DNA of 64,000 nt from M269 sp964640795 (GTDB lineage: Bacteria; Pseudomonadota; Gammaproteobacteria; Enterobacterales; Alteromonadaceae). Made by a program: the position numbers and the translations under genes. Below are positions 37,148-46,869 of the stretch, one piece after another (the stretch's first letter is position 1; each line of letters starts with the position of its first letter). The notes under the pieces are model-generated. The model was not told where the DNA came from. It did no database searches and saw nothing but the letters and a program-made list of their open reading frames with translations. The stretch covers positions 160,726-224,725 of the forward strand of contig CAZXIN010000003.1 of the NCBI GenBank assembly GCA_964640795.1, read 5' to 3'.

Positions 37148-40100
37148 CTAAGCTTTTTTGGTGGTAGCCTTCAAGCTATATTCACTGGGTGTCATTTCGT
37201 AGCGTGCCTTGAAACAGCGTGAAAAGTAGTGCTGAGACAAGAAGCCTACTGATAGGCTAGCTTCAGTAACACTGTCCCCTTGTTCCAATAGAAGCTTAGA
37301 TTTCTCAAGGCGATATGAACGTATGTATTCATTTACCGTGAGGCCAGTGAGTGCTTTAACTTTCCTGAGTAGTGACCTAGAAGTTAACCCTAGTCGATCT
37401 GCGAGCATGACAACAGAGAGTTCAGCATTCTCATAATGTTGTGCGATATATTCACTAAACCTATCTAAAAAACGTTGTTCACGTGATGAGAGCTTATTTT
37501 TGGATTCGAGAAGGGGAGGTTGTATTGATGCCTCCATGGGAAGGTTTTTTTGAAGCCACTCCTGTTGGACTTGGCGCAAATGGAGCAAGTTAGACACCTT
37601 AAGCTGAAGTTCTTCAATATCAAAAGGCTTGGTCATGTAGTCGTCGGCTTGCGCTCTTAACCCCTTAATACGATCTTTATGATTAGCGACAGCTGTCAGT
37701 AAGATGACAGGAATATGGCTTGTTATTCTATTTTGCTTTAACTGCTGAGTTAGTTGGGTTCCATCTATTTTGGGCATCATTACATCAGATATAATAATGT
37801 CAGGAACCACTTGATGAGCTATTTGAAAGCCATGTTGTGGTGTGTTGGCTATTAAGCACTGGTATTTTGGCTCCAAACAAGCCTTTATGTATAAACACAT
37901 GTCTCTATTGTCATCAATAATAAGAATAGTATCTATATCAAAGTCTACTACTTCATTGAGTGCTTGTTGAGGTTCGTCTTTATAGGCTTCGTGTGAAGAT
38001 ACAATGCTATCCAAGGCTGAATCACGTATTGCATTGTGTGTATAAGGTTCGTGTTTAGTTTGTGTATTAGCACATAAGGGAAAAATAACCGAGAAGCATG
38101 AGCCTATGCCGAGTGTACTTTGAAGTTCGATTCTGCCTCCGTAGAATTCGACAAGTTGGTCAACGAGGGCCAAGCCAATGCCTGAACCATGTATGCCTGT
38201 TAATACCGCATTGTCGGCTCGTGTAAATCGCTCGAAGATAGTTTTTTGATCAGATGATTGAATGCCTATACCAGAGTCAGATATTGCTATGATGACTTCC
38301 TCTTGTCTTTCGGATAGCTCTATGTTGACCATGCCACCGCTGGGTGTATATTTAAACGCATTAGACAACAGGTTAGTGATGATTTTATCGAACTCATCTG
38401 GGCTGCACTTTATTGACAAGCCTTGTCTTATCTTTTGGGTGAATGTTATGTTTTTTTTCTGAGCTACAGTGTCGAAATCTGCGCATATATTGTCGATTAT
38501 TGTGCCTACCAATACGGTGGTCAATTGTTGCTCTTTTAACTGCTCATGATGGGCAATATCTAATAGTTGCTCCACCATGTTCAGTAAGCTGACGGCGTTT
38601 CTCTTAATCATAGGAAGTTGTTTTTGGACGGTCCGGTCTTCTGGATCAGTTAGTAATGCTTCAATCGGGCCCAATATTAAGGTCAGAGGTGTTCTGAATT
38701 CATGCGAGATATTGGCAAAAAGAGTGTCTTTTTGTCTAAGCAGTGATTCAATTTTTGTTGTCCTTTCTTTCACTTTTTCTGAGAGTGTTTGGTTCAATAA
38801 GTGGGCTTGGCGGGTTCTCAGATAAACAATGAACCAAACCATAACAATACCGGCAATACAGTAGGTTAGAAAAGCCCAATAGGTTCGGTACCAAGGAGGA
38901 GAGATATGAATATTTATCGAACTTCCTGTTTCATTCCAAACGCCGTCTTTGTTGCTAGCTTTTACTTTAAACGTATAGTCTCCGGCAGGTATGTTAGTGT
39001 AAGTTGCATGACGTCGTTTGTGATCGGTTGCTATCCAGTCTTTGTCCCACCCTTCTAGTTGATAAGCATATTGATTGCGCGAATTGTCTGCGTAATGAAG
39101 TGCTGAAAACTCAAATGAAAAAAGTGACTGCTGATGAGTGAGCATAATATGCTTTTGGGCGTATATTGCTTTATTAATTTGGTAAGCTGGTGAATGGGCT
39201 AACTGTTTGTTGGGAGAAATAGCCACGGACTTATTAAAGAGTAGAAAATCAGTAAGAAATATATCTGGCTTTATGAGGTTTTTCTGAATTTGAGCGGGGG
39301 CAAAACGATTTATACCGTTGTCACCACCGAAATACAGTAGACCGCTTTTCCCCTTTGTATAGCTTGCCCAAAAGCTAAATTGCCGCTGTGCACCTTCTTT
39401 TTGGTTGTAAACAGTGCTTGTCAGGGTTTCTGGTGAAAACTTGAACAAGCCGTTAAAAGAGCTCAACCATAAATCCCCTTTTTCGTCTTCCAGAATTCCG
39501 GTAATAGCATCGTTAGGTAATGATTTCGGCGAACGAAAATGTGTAAAATCGTTGCTGCTTTTGTTGTAGAGGTTTAACCCACCTCCCATAGTACCGATCC
39601 AAATACGGCCAACGCTGTCTTTATACAAGGAGAGAACGATGTCGTTACTCAAGCTTCTGATGTTATCCTTGTCATGTTGAAAACGAGATATCTGGTCACG
39701 CGCAACATTCATTTTGTTTAACCCACCGTCATGGAGGCCTATCCAAAGGTTACCCCAATTGTCTTCAATAATAGTGGATACCCTATCGCGACTTAAGCTG
39801 TTCGGATTATTAGGGTTGGATAAATACCTTGTAAAATCATTCGTTTCTCGATTGTATCGATTCAAACCACCAGAAAAAGTACCTGCCCATATAACCCCTT
39901 GACTATCTTGGTAAATGGATAGGATTTTGTTATCACTGATACTTCTGTTGTTGTTTTCATCATGCTTAAAATGGGTAAATTGGCGATTCTTTGGGTTGAA
40001 TTTATTGAGACCACCATTGGCTGTACCGATCCAAATATCGCCTTGTTTGCTCTCGTGTAAAGCATAAATACCGTTGCTTGACAGTGAGTTATTATCATTA

Positions 40101-41335
40101 GGGTTATGCGTAAACCATTCTATTTCATCCATATTGTGGTCTAGGACTAGGAGGCCCCTTTTGGTGCCTAGCCAGACGTGTTGATCTTTATCTTCAATAA
40201 TAGCCCTGACTTCACCGTATTTATCTTGGATGTTTGTCTGACGCACGTTGAAGTGGCCTAGCTTTTCTGACGCCACGTTAGTTGTGCTAATACCGCCTTG
40301 AGTGCTTCCAAACCATAATTGTTCATCTTTGCTTTGTATAATTTGGATTGTAAAACCAACATTTATGCTACTGGCATCAGTTGGGTCGTGAATGTATTGG
40401 CTGAAGCGTTCTTCGTTAATGTGGAGCCTATTCAATGATTTTGCGGTTCCAACCCAGACATTACCCTTGTTGTCATCTAAAATAGACTGAATATTGTTAT
40501 GGCTAATGCTCTGTGGGTCGGCAGGGGCATGTTGATAGTTGAGTAGTGTATTTTTACGTGAATTAAACTTGAACAGCCCGAGTGAACTAGTGCCAATCCA
40601 GAGGGTGTTATCATCGTTATAGTGCAGCTGACGAATATTTTTGATTGTTTGGGCATCATAGGTGTAGTTTGGTAGGATTTTTATAAAGCGATCAGTTATT
40701 TCGTCATATTGACGAACAGAATTACCTGTACTTAGCCAAAGGGTATTTTCATTATCAGAGGTTAATGACCATATATGGTTCTTTAATTCGTTGGAGCCAT
40801 TCTCTTCTTGTATTGTATATCGGGTAAATTGAGCCGTTGAGGAGTCCAAGCGATTAAGTCCTCCACCATAAGTACCAACCCAAAGTCTGCCCCTAGCATC
40901 TTCTGTGATTGCTGATACGCGGTTATTACTTAAACTCCTAGGGTTATCTCGTTCGTGTTGAAATCTTGTAAAGCGCAATGTCTCATGATCTAATCTGTTA
41001 AGTCCTTCAAATGTACCGATCCATATAATGCCCTTAGAATCCTCATAAAGCGTGAAAATATGATTACTTGAGATCGAATTCTTATCTTGTGGATCCGATT
41101 TAAAGGTGGTGAATTCGTATCCGTCAAATCGGTTTAGCCCATCATTGGTGCCAATCCATATAAACCCACGGCTATCTTGCAGAAGTGCTCGGGCCGTATT
41201 TTGAGATAAGCCTTGATCTGTATTGAATCGCTCGAAGACAAGTGTTGGATCAGCACCCATTGCGTGCGGAGAATGGCAAAGAAATACCAAATGAAGTGTA
41301 AAAACCATTATCCGAATAAAAAGGACTTTGTACAT
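37148..41335 (-). CDS. Hybrid two-component sensor-regulator (HTCS) with AraC output
   Basis: I use ATG 41335 (1395 residues), with GGTGG just upstream; an ATG four codons earlier is possible. A signal/anchor is followed by two seven-bladed Reg_prop beta-propellers (about 30-690; repeated units such as GNLWIGLHDGGLNKMN and 'GRIWIGTMGGGLNLYN'). Then come a Y_Y_Y domain (about 725-805, 'QYAYQLEGWDKDWIATD') and one membrane segment (AFLTYCIAGIVMVWFIVYL). The kinase follows, with phospho-His878 in ANISHEFRTPLTL, NLLSNAFKYTP, DSGIGI and GSGIGLALV, then a receiver (ISDVMMPKIDG, MTKPF) and an AraC helix-turn-helix end (SVGFLSQHYFSRCFKARYEM). In Bacteroidetes such proteins sense polysaccharide fragments and switch on the adjacent degradation locus. 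Here it adjoins the lyase/nuclease/PEP-CTERM cluster. Confidence 0.93.
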   Translation of the reverse strand: MYKVLFIRIMVFTLHLVFLCHSPHAMGADPTLVFERFNTDQGLSQNTARALLQDSRGFIWIGTNDGLNRFDGYEFTTFKSDPQDKNSISSNHIFTLYEDSKGIIWIGTFEGLNRLDHETLRFTRFQHERDNPRSLSNNRVSAITEDARGRLWVGTYGGGLNRLDSSTAQFTRYTIQEENGSNELKNHIWSLTSDNENTLWLSTGNSVRQYDEITDRFIKILPNYTYDAQTIKNIRQLHYNDDNTLWIGTSSLGLFKFNSRKNTLLNYQHAPADPQSISHNNIQSILDDNKGNVWVGTAKSLNRLHINEERFSQYIHDPTDASSINVGFTIQIIQSKDEQLWFGSTQGGISTTNVASEKLGHFNVRQTNIQDKYGEVRAIIEDKDQHVWLGTKRGLLVLDHNMDEIEWFTHNPNDNNSLSSNGIYALHESKQGDIWIGTANGGLNKFNPKNRQFTHFKHDENNNRSISDNKILSIYQDSQGVIWAGTFSGGLNRYNRETNDFTRYLSNPNNPNSLSRDRVSTIIEDNWGNLWIGLHDGGLNKMNVARDQISRFQHDKDNIRSLSNDIVLSLYKDSVGRIWIGTMGGGLNLYNKSSNDFTHFRSPKSLPNDAITGILEDEKGDLWLSSFNGLFKFSPETLTSTVYNQKEGAQRQFSFWASYTKGKSGLLYFGGDNGINRFAPAQIQKNLIKPDIFLTDFLLFNKSVAISPNKQLAHSPAYQINKAIYAQKHIMLTHQQSLFSFEFSALHYADNSRNQYAYQLEGWDKDWIATDHKRRHATYTNIPAGDYTFKVKASNKDGVWNETGSSINIHISPPWYRTYWAFLTYCIAGIVMVWFIVYLRTRQAHLLNQTLSEKVKERTTKIESLLRQKDTLFANISHEFRTPLTLILGPIEALLTDPEDRTVQKQLPMIKRNAVSLLNMVEQLLDIAHHEQLKEQQLTTVLVGTIIDNICADFDTVAQKKNITFTQKIRQGLSIKCSPDEFDKIITNLLSNAFKYTPSGGMVNIELSERQEEVIIAISDSGIGIQSSDQKTIFERFTRADNAVLTGIHGSGIGLALVDQLVEFYGGRIELQSTLGIGSCFSVIFPLCANTQTKHEPYTHNAIRDSALDSIVSSHEAYKDEPQQALNEVVDFDIDTILIIDDNRDMCLYIKACLEPKYQCLIANTPQHGFQIAHQVVPDIIISDVMMPKIDGTQLTQQLKQNRITSHIPVILLTAVANHKDRIKGLRAQADDYMTKPFDIEELQLKVSNLLHLRQVQQEWLQKNLPMEASIQPPLLESKNKLSSREQRFLDRFSEYIAQHYENAELSVVMLADRLGLTSRSLLRKVKALTGLTVNEYIRSYRLEKSKLLLEQGDSVTEASLSVGFLSQHYFSRCFKARYEMTPSEYSLKATTKKA

Positions 41336-41649
41336 AACGCCACCCATAAAAATTTACAGCTTTTTTAAAGGAAAAGTTATCTTCAAATAAAAGCAAAAAA
41401 ATTACCACGCTTATTTTCTGTTTTGTGGTAGGACTTGTCTGATTTATAGGCGTATTTGTCCGTTTTGAGCAAGCTGTGGTTAGCATGTTTGGGTTAATTT
41501 ACTTCTCGAGCATTAAACGAAAAACTAATGCGTTAAGCCTGATATGAATGATAGTCAGCCTTGGTTTAGAGACACAGTACTATTGACAACACTGACTAGT
41601 TTTCATGTCTTAAATTTATAACGACAATAAAAGTAAGGTAAGGACAATC
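41336..41649. other. Divergent intergenic region HTCS/RTX gene
   Basis: A promoter region of about 310 bases for the sensor-regulator (left) and RTX-like gene (right). AAGGA at about 41640-41644 is the RTX ribosome site. I see no TTGGTAT box here and no further gene. Confidence 0.45.
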
Positions 41650-42765
41650 ATGAAGAATATTAAATTGATTGCTTTCGTAGTTGCTGTTGCATGTGGTTCA
41701 TTGGCCAGTGTAAGTGCATTTCAAATTTTTATGGAAGATCCTGGTGGCGGTGGTGGTAGCGGTGGCCCCAGCGGCGGTGGCACCGGAAACTCTGTTTCTT
41801 GTGGATCAGGGAACGACTTCGTTTTTCTAAATAGCTCGAGCTGCGATGACACGGCTTCTATCTTTGCTGATGAAATTAGTGGTGGAGCAGGTGATGACGA
41901 CTTGTTTGGCAATTCCGGAGACGATCAGATTTCTGGAAGTGGCGGCAATGATGAGTTAGGAGGTGGTTCCGGCAATGACGAATTGGATGGGGGTAGCGGC
42001 AATGACCAGTTGTTTGGCAATTCAGGTAATGATCAGCTAGATGGCGGCCCCGGCAATGACGAGATATTTGGTGGAACAGGCTTTGATGAAGCTACGGGCG
42101 GTGGTGGCTCTGATCGTTTTATTGACGTCGAAAGAGCTAACTCATTTAGCGCGACAGGTGAGGTAGATGTCATATTCCTTAGCGAGAGTGAAGCTAACCA
42201 TACAGTATTTGCGAATGCTGGGGATAAGATTGTCGGTGCATCAGCAGGTGATACTGTAAATATAATGATCCCAATGACCGAGTTATCTTCACTCGGTGGA
42301 ACAAGCCTCTATGGTGGTCCAGAAGATAATAATTATATTATTTTCGATAGTAACAGTGTTGATTTTGCAATGGATACGCTCCAACAAATCTCTGGCGGTA
42401 ACCTTTCTGTTGGCCTTGAGAGTTCGCTAAAGTCTTCAATGTCTGATAGCGGTAATGCATTGAATCTTAATAATGCACCAACTTCTTCAACTGGCTTAGT
42501 TGACAGTAAGTTGCAAGGCTTGTTGACGGGTAATTCAGGTGTTGCTATTCAGGATTATCAAGGAAACAATAAAATTATCTTTGCAAACATGAACAGCACA
42601 GATGTTAGCCTGAAAGCGTCTAACGGCCAAGTTGCCGTTTACGGTGCAAATGGTGCAATGTTACTTTCTATGGGAAGTAAAATGATGGAAAGTGTCAGTA
42701 GTGTACAGTTCTCTGATACAAGTATGAGTATGCAACAACTGACTCAGGATCTTCTTTCTCAGTAG
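41650..42765 (+). CDS. Exported RTX-type calcium-binding repeat protein
   Basis: The 371-residue protein begins with a Sec signal peptide (ends SVSA-FQ near residue 23), then a Gly/Ser-rich linker with GGGGGSGGPSGGG. Nine consecutive nonapeptides of the RTX form GGxGxDxLx run from Gly78 to Ile158 (e.g. GGSGNDQLF, GNSGNDQLD, GGPGNDEIF), enough for a calcium-bound beta-roll. The C-terminal 200 residues are Ser/Asn/Gly-rich and end in 'SSVQFSDTSMSMQQLTQDLL', which recalls the last strand of type I secreted proteins. A Sec signal on an RTX protein is uncommon. No catalytic domain is visible; a structural or matrix role is possible. Confidence 0.82.
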   Translation: MKNIKLIAFVVAVACGSLASVSAFQIFMEDPGGGGGSGGPSGGGTGNSVSCGSGNDFVFLNSSSCDDTASIFADEISGGAGDDDLFGNSGDDQISGSGGNDELGGGSGNDELDGGSGNDQLFGNSGNDQLDGGPGNDEIFGGTGFDEATGGGGSDRFIDVERANSFSATGEVDVIFLSESEANHTVFANAGDKIVGASAGDTVNIMIPMTELSSLGGTSLYGGPEDNNYIIFDSNSVDFAMDTLQQISGGNLSVGLESSLKSSMSDSGNALNLNNAPTSSTGLVDSKLQGLLTGNSGVAIQDYQGNNKIIFANMNSTDVSLKASNGQVAVYGANGAMLLSMGSKMMESVSSVQFSDTSMSMQQLTQDLLSQ

Positions 42766-42850
42766 CTTTTGGAAGAGGCTATAGCGTGATGAAAAGCAAT
42801 AACTGACTTTCATGTACGCTCTTTATTAAGGTAAGGTTGATGTTTAGGCA

Positions 42851-45331
42851 TCAACCTTCTTGCATGAGTGCATTAATAGAGGTGTTCAGGCTTTGTCGAC
42901 TAAATTGTCGGCCAATAAAACAGACAGTAGACATGACACTTGCGACGATGATGATTAACCACATAAAGTCAGGTGTGTAGGTCAATGAAAATTGCGATTG
43001 ATAAATTAGATGGCCTGCTGCCCATGTGCCTATAATCGCTCCTAAACTTGCAATGCTAGCAACAGTGATCCAGTCGAATAAGTTGAGTTTTGCACACTGT
43101 GATTTCGATAACCCCATGCTCATAAGCAGACCGTTTTTTTGTCTATCGTTATTCTCGTGGCCTTTAATTGAGGCTGCAATAACCAAAGCTGACATGATTA
43201 AGAGCATTGAAGCAAAGCCTATGGTTAATTTAGACACAATAGCTAAGGTATCGTCATATCTTTGAGTCAATTCTTTAAGAGGCACTAAAGATAGGGTTGG
43301 GTTTGTCTTCCAGAGTGTTTTTAATGCGGACCATGCTGGATCAGGAAGCTCCATACTGCCCATATAATATATATCTGGGGTTATGACATCGAGTATGGAT
43401 TCTGGTATTTGAAACCAGAAAGTGACGGAGCCTTTCCCGGGTTTGTAGGCGTGGCCGGCGACGAGTTCAAATTCATACAGTTTTCCTTGGATTGAAAAAG
43501 TTAACTTGTCACCGATGACTAATCCCATGTCACTAATGATTTCTGACTCGGCAGAAATTTGTTGCCATTTTGGTGTGTGTGGTTGCCACCATTTACCTTC
43601 CGTCAACTTATTGTTGTCGGGTATCGTGTTTGACCAACTTAATCTAATTGGATTTTGCAAAGTGGCCAAAGCGTCACTTGGAACCGTGATATAAGTGTTT
43701 AAAGGGATTCTATTAATGCTCACTAGTTTGGCTGATGTATAAGGGTGAAGCTGGCGGATTTCGCTTTTTGTTTGTTCAGCCCATGATTCGATAAGTGGAC
43801 GTTGTTGTGATTCAAGCTCCGAAACAATGAGATTACCGTCATGTGTTCGCATGTTACGCTCCATAGCGATACCGATATCCTTCATAAGCATTAAAGTGAA
43901 TAACAATAAAAGAGAGCACAGTCCCAGTCCCATAATTTGTGATGCTTTGTTCACAATGCGCTGGCGCATCAGAAAGAAAGCGACAGGTAATAGGCCTTGT
44001 CGATTTTGCCCCCAAAACTCGCCTAATCTAAGAATAATCCAAGTTATTAACATCATTATGGCTAAAGCAATGCCCATGGCACCTAACGTTAGGGCCGTCA
44101 ATTGTGGATTGTCGGAATAGTAAGCGGCTAACAAAGATAAACTAGTGACATTCCAAAATAGGCGTATGGCAACAGAACGGTGAGTTTGTTGAGCGTGAAT
44201 AAGTCGTATGATAGAAACCTTGTAAAGACTCCAGAATACAGGGAGTTGGAAAGCAATGAGCAGCAAACTTGCAAGTAACAAGGTGCTAGAAAGTGCTTGA
44301 ATATGCCATCCCCAGACTATTTCGGGAAACTGTGCCGTGAGTTGTTTGAGTAACAAATATTCTGCGCCATAGGCCAATACACTAGCAGTAATGACAATAG
44401 CGATAAAACCTAGCAGCCATTGGATACTTGTAATCCGTAAACATTGAGTGAGTGACTCGCCAAAACTTAAGTACAACGCGAGTCTTCGCTTTTGTCGTTC
44501 TAGATAGCGTTGATTAGTCATATCAATGGCAATTGCGGCCATAAAAAATAGAATGACTGAAGCTAATCCAAGAAAGTTTTCTGTACGTTGCCAAAAGAGG
44601 GCGAGAGGGTGTCCACCTTGGCTTTTACCTATAATGGATAAGTCGGTGATTTTGCTCGTTTGCCATTGTTTAATCTGTTCTTGCTGGTTGTCGTCGGCAT
44701 GGATCAAATAACGGTACTGATGCTTGCTAGAGTTTAGTTTATTCAACGGTAACGATGCTTCATTGATCATAGCTCTCATCGCGACAGAATGGCCTTCCAT
44801 GAGTCGGTCAGGTTCATGCAACAGGATAGCTGTGACGGAGAGTTGTGTTCGTCCAATCAATAACTGATCACCAATATTGAGTGAAAGTGAAGCGGCTAGC
44901 CGAGGACCAATCCATATCTCTCCCTCTTTTGGGCCTTCATTGTGCGCCTCACCAACCCCCTCTCTGGTTCGACTGATTCTAAGCTGCCCTTGCAAAGGGT
45001 AGGATGAATTAACGAGCTTCACTTGTACTTTTTGCCAAGCATCTTGATAGGTAACGACCATAGGGATTTGCTGGGTTAATACGACACCTTTAGATAGTGC
45101 CTTGAGCGTATTTTCTTGCTCGCTTGATAGAGGGCGATAACCTGAGAGAACCATATCGGCGCCTAATAGATTGTTGAGGTTGTCTTCAAGGTATTGTTGT
45201 ATTGAGGCACTGGTTAAAGACAACGTCAGTAAAAAAAATAGCAGGATGAGTTGGGTAAATAAGCTAATCCTTCCGTCACTGCCTTTTAAATCGTGGCGGA
45301 GGTTACTGGCTGCGATGGACAAGGAAATCAT
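42851..45331 (-). CDS. FtsX-like ABC transporter permease (YbbP type)
   Basis: I start at ATG 45331 (826 residues), which overlaps the stop of the ATPase gene as ATGA; the ATG three codons earlier is less likely. There are about ten membrane segments: one near the N-terminus, followed by a large periplasmic part ('LEDNLNNLLGADMVLSGYRP'), a first core of FtsX helices (about 245-480), a second periplasmic part and a last trio of helices (about 695-815). Size and order fit YbbP-like permeases (about 800 residues), which move lipophilic compounds or work as lipoprotein/envelope machines. The substrate is unknown. It lies beside a two-component system, as many such ABC pairs do. Confidence 0.87.
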   Translation of the reverse strand: MISLSIAASNLRHDLKGSDGRISLFTQLILLFFLLTLSLTSASIQQYLEDNLNNLLGADMVLSGYRPLSSEQENTLKALSKGVVLTQQIPMVVTYQDAWQKVQVKLVNSSYPLQGQLRISRTREGVGEAHNEGPKEGEIWIGPRLAASLSLNIGDQLLIGRTQLSVTAILLHEPDRLMEGHSVAMRAMINEASLPLNKLNSSKHQYRYLIHADDNQQEQIKQWQTSKITDLSIIGKSQGGHPLALFWQRTENFLGLASVILFFMAAIAIDMTNQRYLERQKRRLALYLSFGESLTQCLRITSIQWLLGFIAIVITASVLAYGAEYLLLKQLTAQFPEIVWGWHIQALSSTLLLASLLLIAFQLPVFWSLYKVSIIRLIHAQQTHRSVAIRLFWNVTSLSLLAAYYSDNPQLTALTLGAMGIALAIMMLITWIILRLGEFWGQNRQGLLPVAFFLMRQRIVNKASQIMGLGLCSLLLLFTLMLMKDIGIAMERNMRTHDGNLIVSELESQQRPLIESWAEQTKSEIRQLHPYTSAKLVSINRIPLNTYITVPSDALATLQNPIRLSWSNTIPDNNKLTEGKWWQPHTPKWQQISAESEIISDMGLVIGDKLTFSIQGKLYEFELVAGHAYKPGKGSVTFWFQIPESILDVITPDIYYMGSMELPDPAWSALKTLWKTNPTLSLVPLKELTQRYDDTLAIVSKLTIGFASMLLIMSALVIAASIKGHENNDRQKNGLLMSMGLSKSQCAKLNLFDWITVASIASLGAIIGTWAAGHLIYQSQFSLTYTPDFMWLIIIVASVMSTVCFIGRQFSRQSLNTSINALMQEG

Positions 45332-45987
45332 GCTGCACACGCCATTTGGCCGTTTTCTAGTTGATAGCTTGTATCAGCTCTCGCCGCAATTTTTTCACTG
45401 TGTGTAACTACAATTAATGTACTGCGCTGTTCTTTGGCAAATGTGAACATGAGGTCTGCTATTTGCTGTGATGTATTACCATCCAGATTACCGGTAGGTT
45501 CATCAGCAAAGATGAATCGAGGTTTTGTGACAAAAGCTCGAGCGATGGCAACACGCTGTTGTTCGCCACCACTGAGTTGGTTAGGTTTGTGATGAGCTCT
45601 GCCGCTTAATCCTACTTTTTTGAGCCACTCCAGTGCAATATGAGATGCCGACTTCTCTCCTCTAAGTCGAAGAGGCAAAGCAATATTACTGATAGCGTCT
45701 AGCTCTGGCATTAAGTGGAATTGCTGAAATACAAAACCGGACTCGCGACGCATGCTTAACGACGATACTGGGCTGCCGTTTAGTATGAAATCTACCTGTC
45801 CAGTGCATGGAGGCTCTAGTCCTGCAATTAACGACAAGAGGCTCGATTTCCCAACACCAGACTGCCCAACAATGGCATAGGTTTGATTCTGTAAAAATTG
45901 GTTAGATAGGGATTCGAACAGTGTGATTTGACCACTAGGCGTATTGAAGAAGTGCCCGACATTTCTGAGCGTGATTTGGTCTGACAT
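45328..45987 (-). CDS. ABC transporter ATPase (YbbA/LolD/MacB-type)
   Basis: The 219-residue protein has Walker A GQSGVGKS, Q-loop in FVFQQFHLMPELDA, signature LSGGEQQRVAIARAF, Walker B FIFADEPTGNLD and the switch His in VVTHS. This set, with the 'LMPELDA..NIALPL' text, is that of the MacB/LolD/YbbA class that pairs with FtsX-like permeases. Its stop overlaps the permease start by four bases (ATGA). The pair diverges from the response regulator gene. Confidence 0.94.
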   Translation of the reverse strand: MSDQITLRNVGHFFNTPSGQITLFESLSNQFLQNQTYAIVGQSGVGKSSLLSLIAGLEPPCTGQVDFILNGSPVSSLSMRRESGFVFQQFHLMPELDAISNIALPLRLRGEKSASHIALEWLKKVGLSGRAHHKPNQLSGGEQQRVAIARAFVTKPRFIFADEPTGNLDGNTSQQIADLMFTFAKEQRSTLIVVTHSEKIAARADTSYQLENGQMACAA

Positions 45988-46104
45988 GAGAGTTCCCTCA
46001 TTTTTTGTTGTATCAACGTAGATTGGTGTTAGCTTAAAATCTTAAGTGTCAAATCAATGTGAAGCGTCATGTTGCCTATGAAAGAGCGATATTTTGAGGG
46101 GTAT

Positions 46105-46137
46105 TTGACAAAGTTTTGACAATTCTGTTGGTATACT
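46105..46137 (+). promoter_or_regulatory. Direct-repeat box and -10 in front of the response regulator gene
   Basis: TTGACA occurs at 46105-46110 and 46116-46121, an 11-bp period, followed after ten bases by TATACT (46132-46137). This is the layout of an OmpR/PhoB-class activated promoter, where the repeat replaces the -35. The same geometry recurs at 48160-48192. Confidence 0.65.
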
Positions 46138-46194
46138 TAACGCTCGGTAAACTGTTGTACAGATACCTTTGATAGGTATCGGTAGGAAGGTTGT

Positions 46195-46869
46195 ATGCGT
46201 ATCCTTATCGTTGAAGATAACCTCGATATTCAAGCCAATATTGCTGACTATTTAGACACTGACTACAGTTTGGATTATGCCTACACGGGCGATCAAGGCG
46301 TCAATCTTGCGTTAGCAAATGATTATGACGTGATTGTGCTTGATGTGATGCTGCCGGGAAAAGACGGTATTGAGGTGTGCCAAATATTACGTCAGGAATT
46401 GATGTTCCACACACCCATTCTTATGTTAACTGCTCGTGACACAATAGACGATAAAGAAGCCGGATTTGAGGCAGGTGCAGATGATTATCTCGTCAAGCCT
46501 TTCGCGTTGAGAGAGTTGAAGATGCGTATTGAAGCTCTAGCCCGTCGGCCTAAAATCAAGAATAGTCGCGTTCTGGCATATGGTGGACTAACACTTAATG
46601 TAGCCACATTGGTGATCGATAGCCGCCATGGTTCAGAGGTAATCAATAAAAAAGAAGCGACGATTTTAAGTCTGTTAATACAGGCCGCTGAGCACACGGT
46701 AACCAGCGAGACGCTCTGTGATCGGCTTTGGGGAGAGGATTTACCAGAGTCTGGTGTATTGAGGACTCATATATACAATTTGCGTAAAACCTTGAAGAAG
46801 CTTGATGTTTTCTGTGAGATCAAAACTGAGAGAGCCAATGGTTATCGGCTATCGTTAAAGGATAAGTGA
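46195..46869 (+). CDS. OmpR/PhoB-family response regulator
   Basis: The 224-residue protein has a receiver domain (acidic pair in IVEDNLD, phospho-acceptor Asp50 in IVLDVMLPG, Thr79 in LMLTARD and Lys101 in YLVKPF). A winged-helix DNA-binding domain follows (about 130-222; 'LCDRLWGEDLPESGVLRTHI' and YNLRKTLKK). The closest general type is QseB/PmrA. It shares a TGATG junction with the kinase gene, so the pair is one operon. A direct-repeat box upstream suggests it controls itself. Confidence 0.94.
   Translation: MRILIVEDNLDIQANIADYLDTDYSLDYAYTGDQGVNLALANDYDVIVLDVMLPGKDGIEVCQILRQELMFHTPILMLTARDTIDDKEAGFEAGADDYLVKPFALRELKMRIEALARRPKIKNSRVLAYGGLTLNVATLVIDSRHGSEVINKKEATILSLLIQAAEHTVTSETLCDRLWGEDLPESGVLRTHIYNLRKTLKKLDVFCEIKTERANGYRLSLKDK

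Noticed and set aside
46116..46137. TTGACA plus TATACT read as an ordinary -35/-10 promoter
   Set aside because: The spacer is only ten bases, or 21 with the upstream copy. The 11-bp repeat fits an activator box instead.
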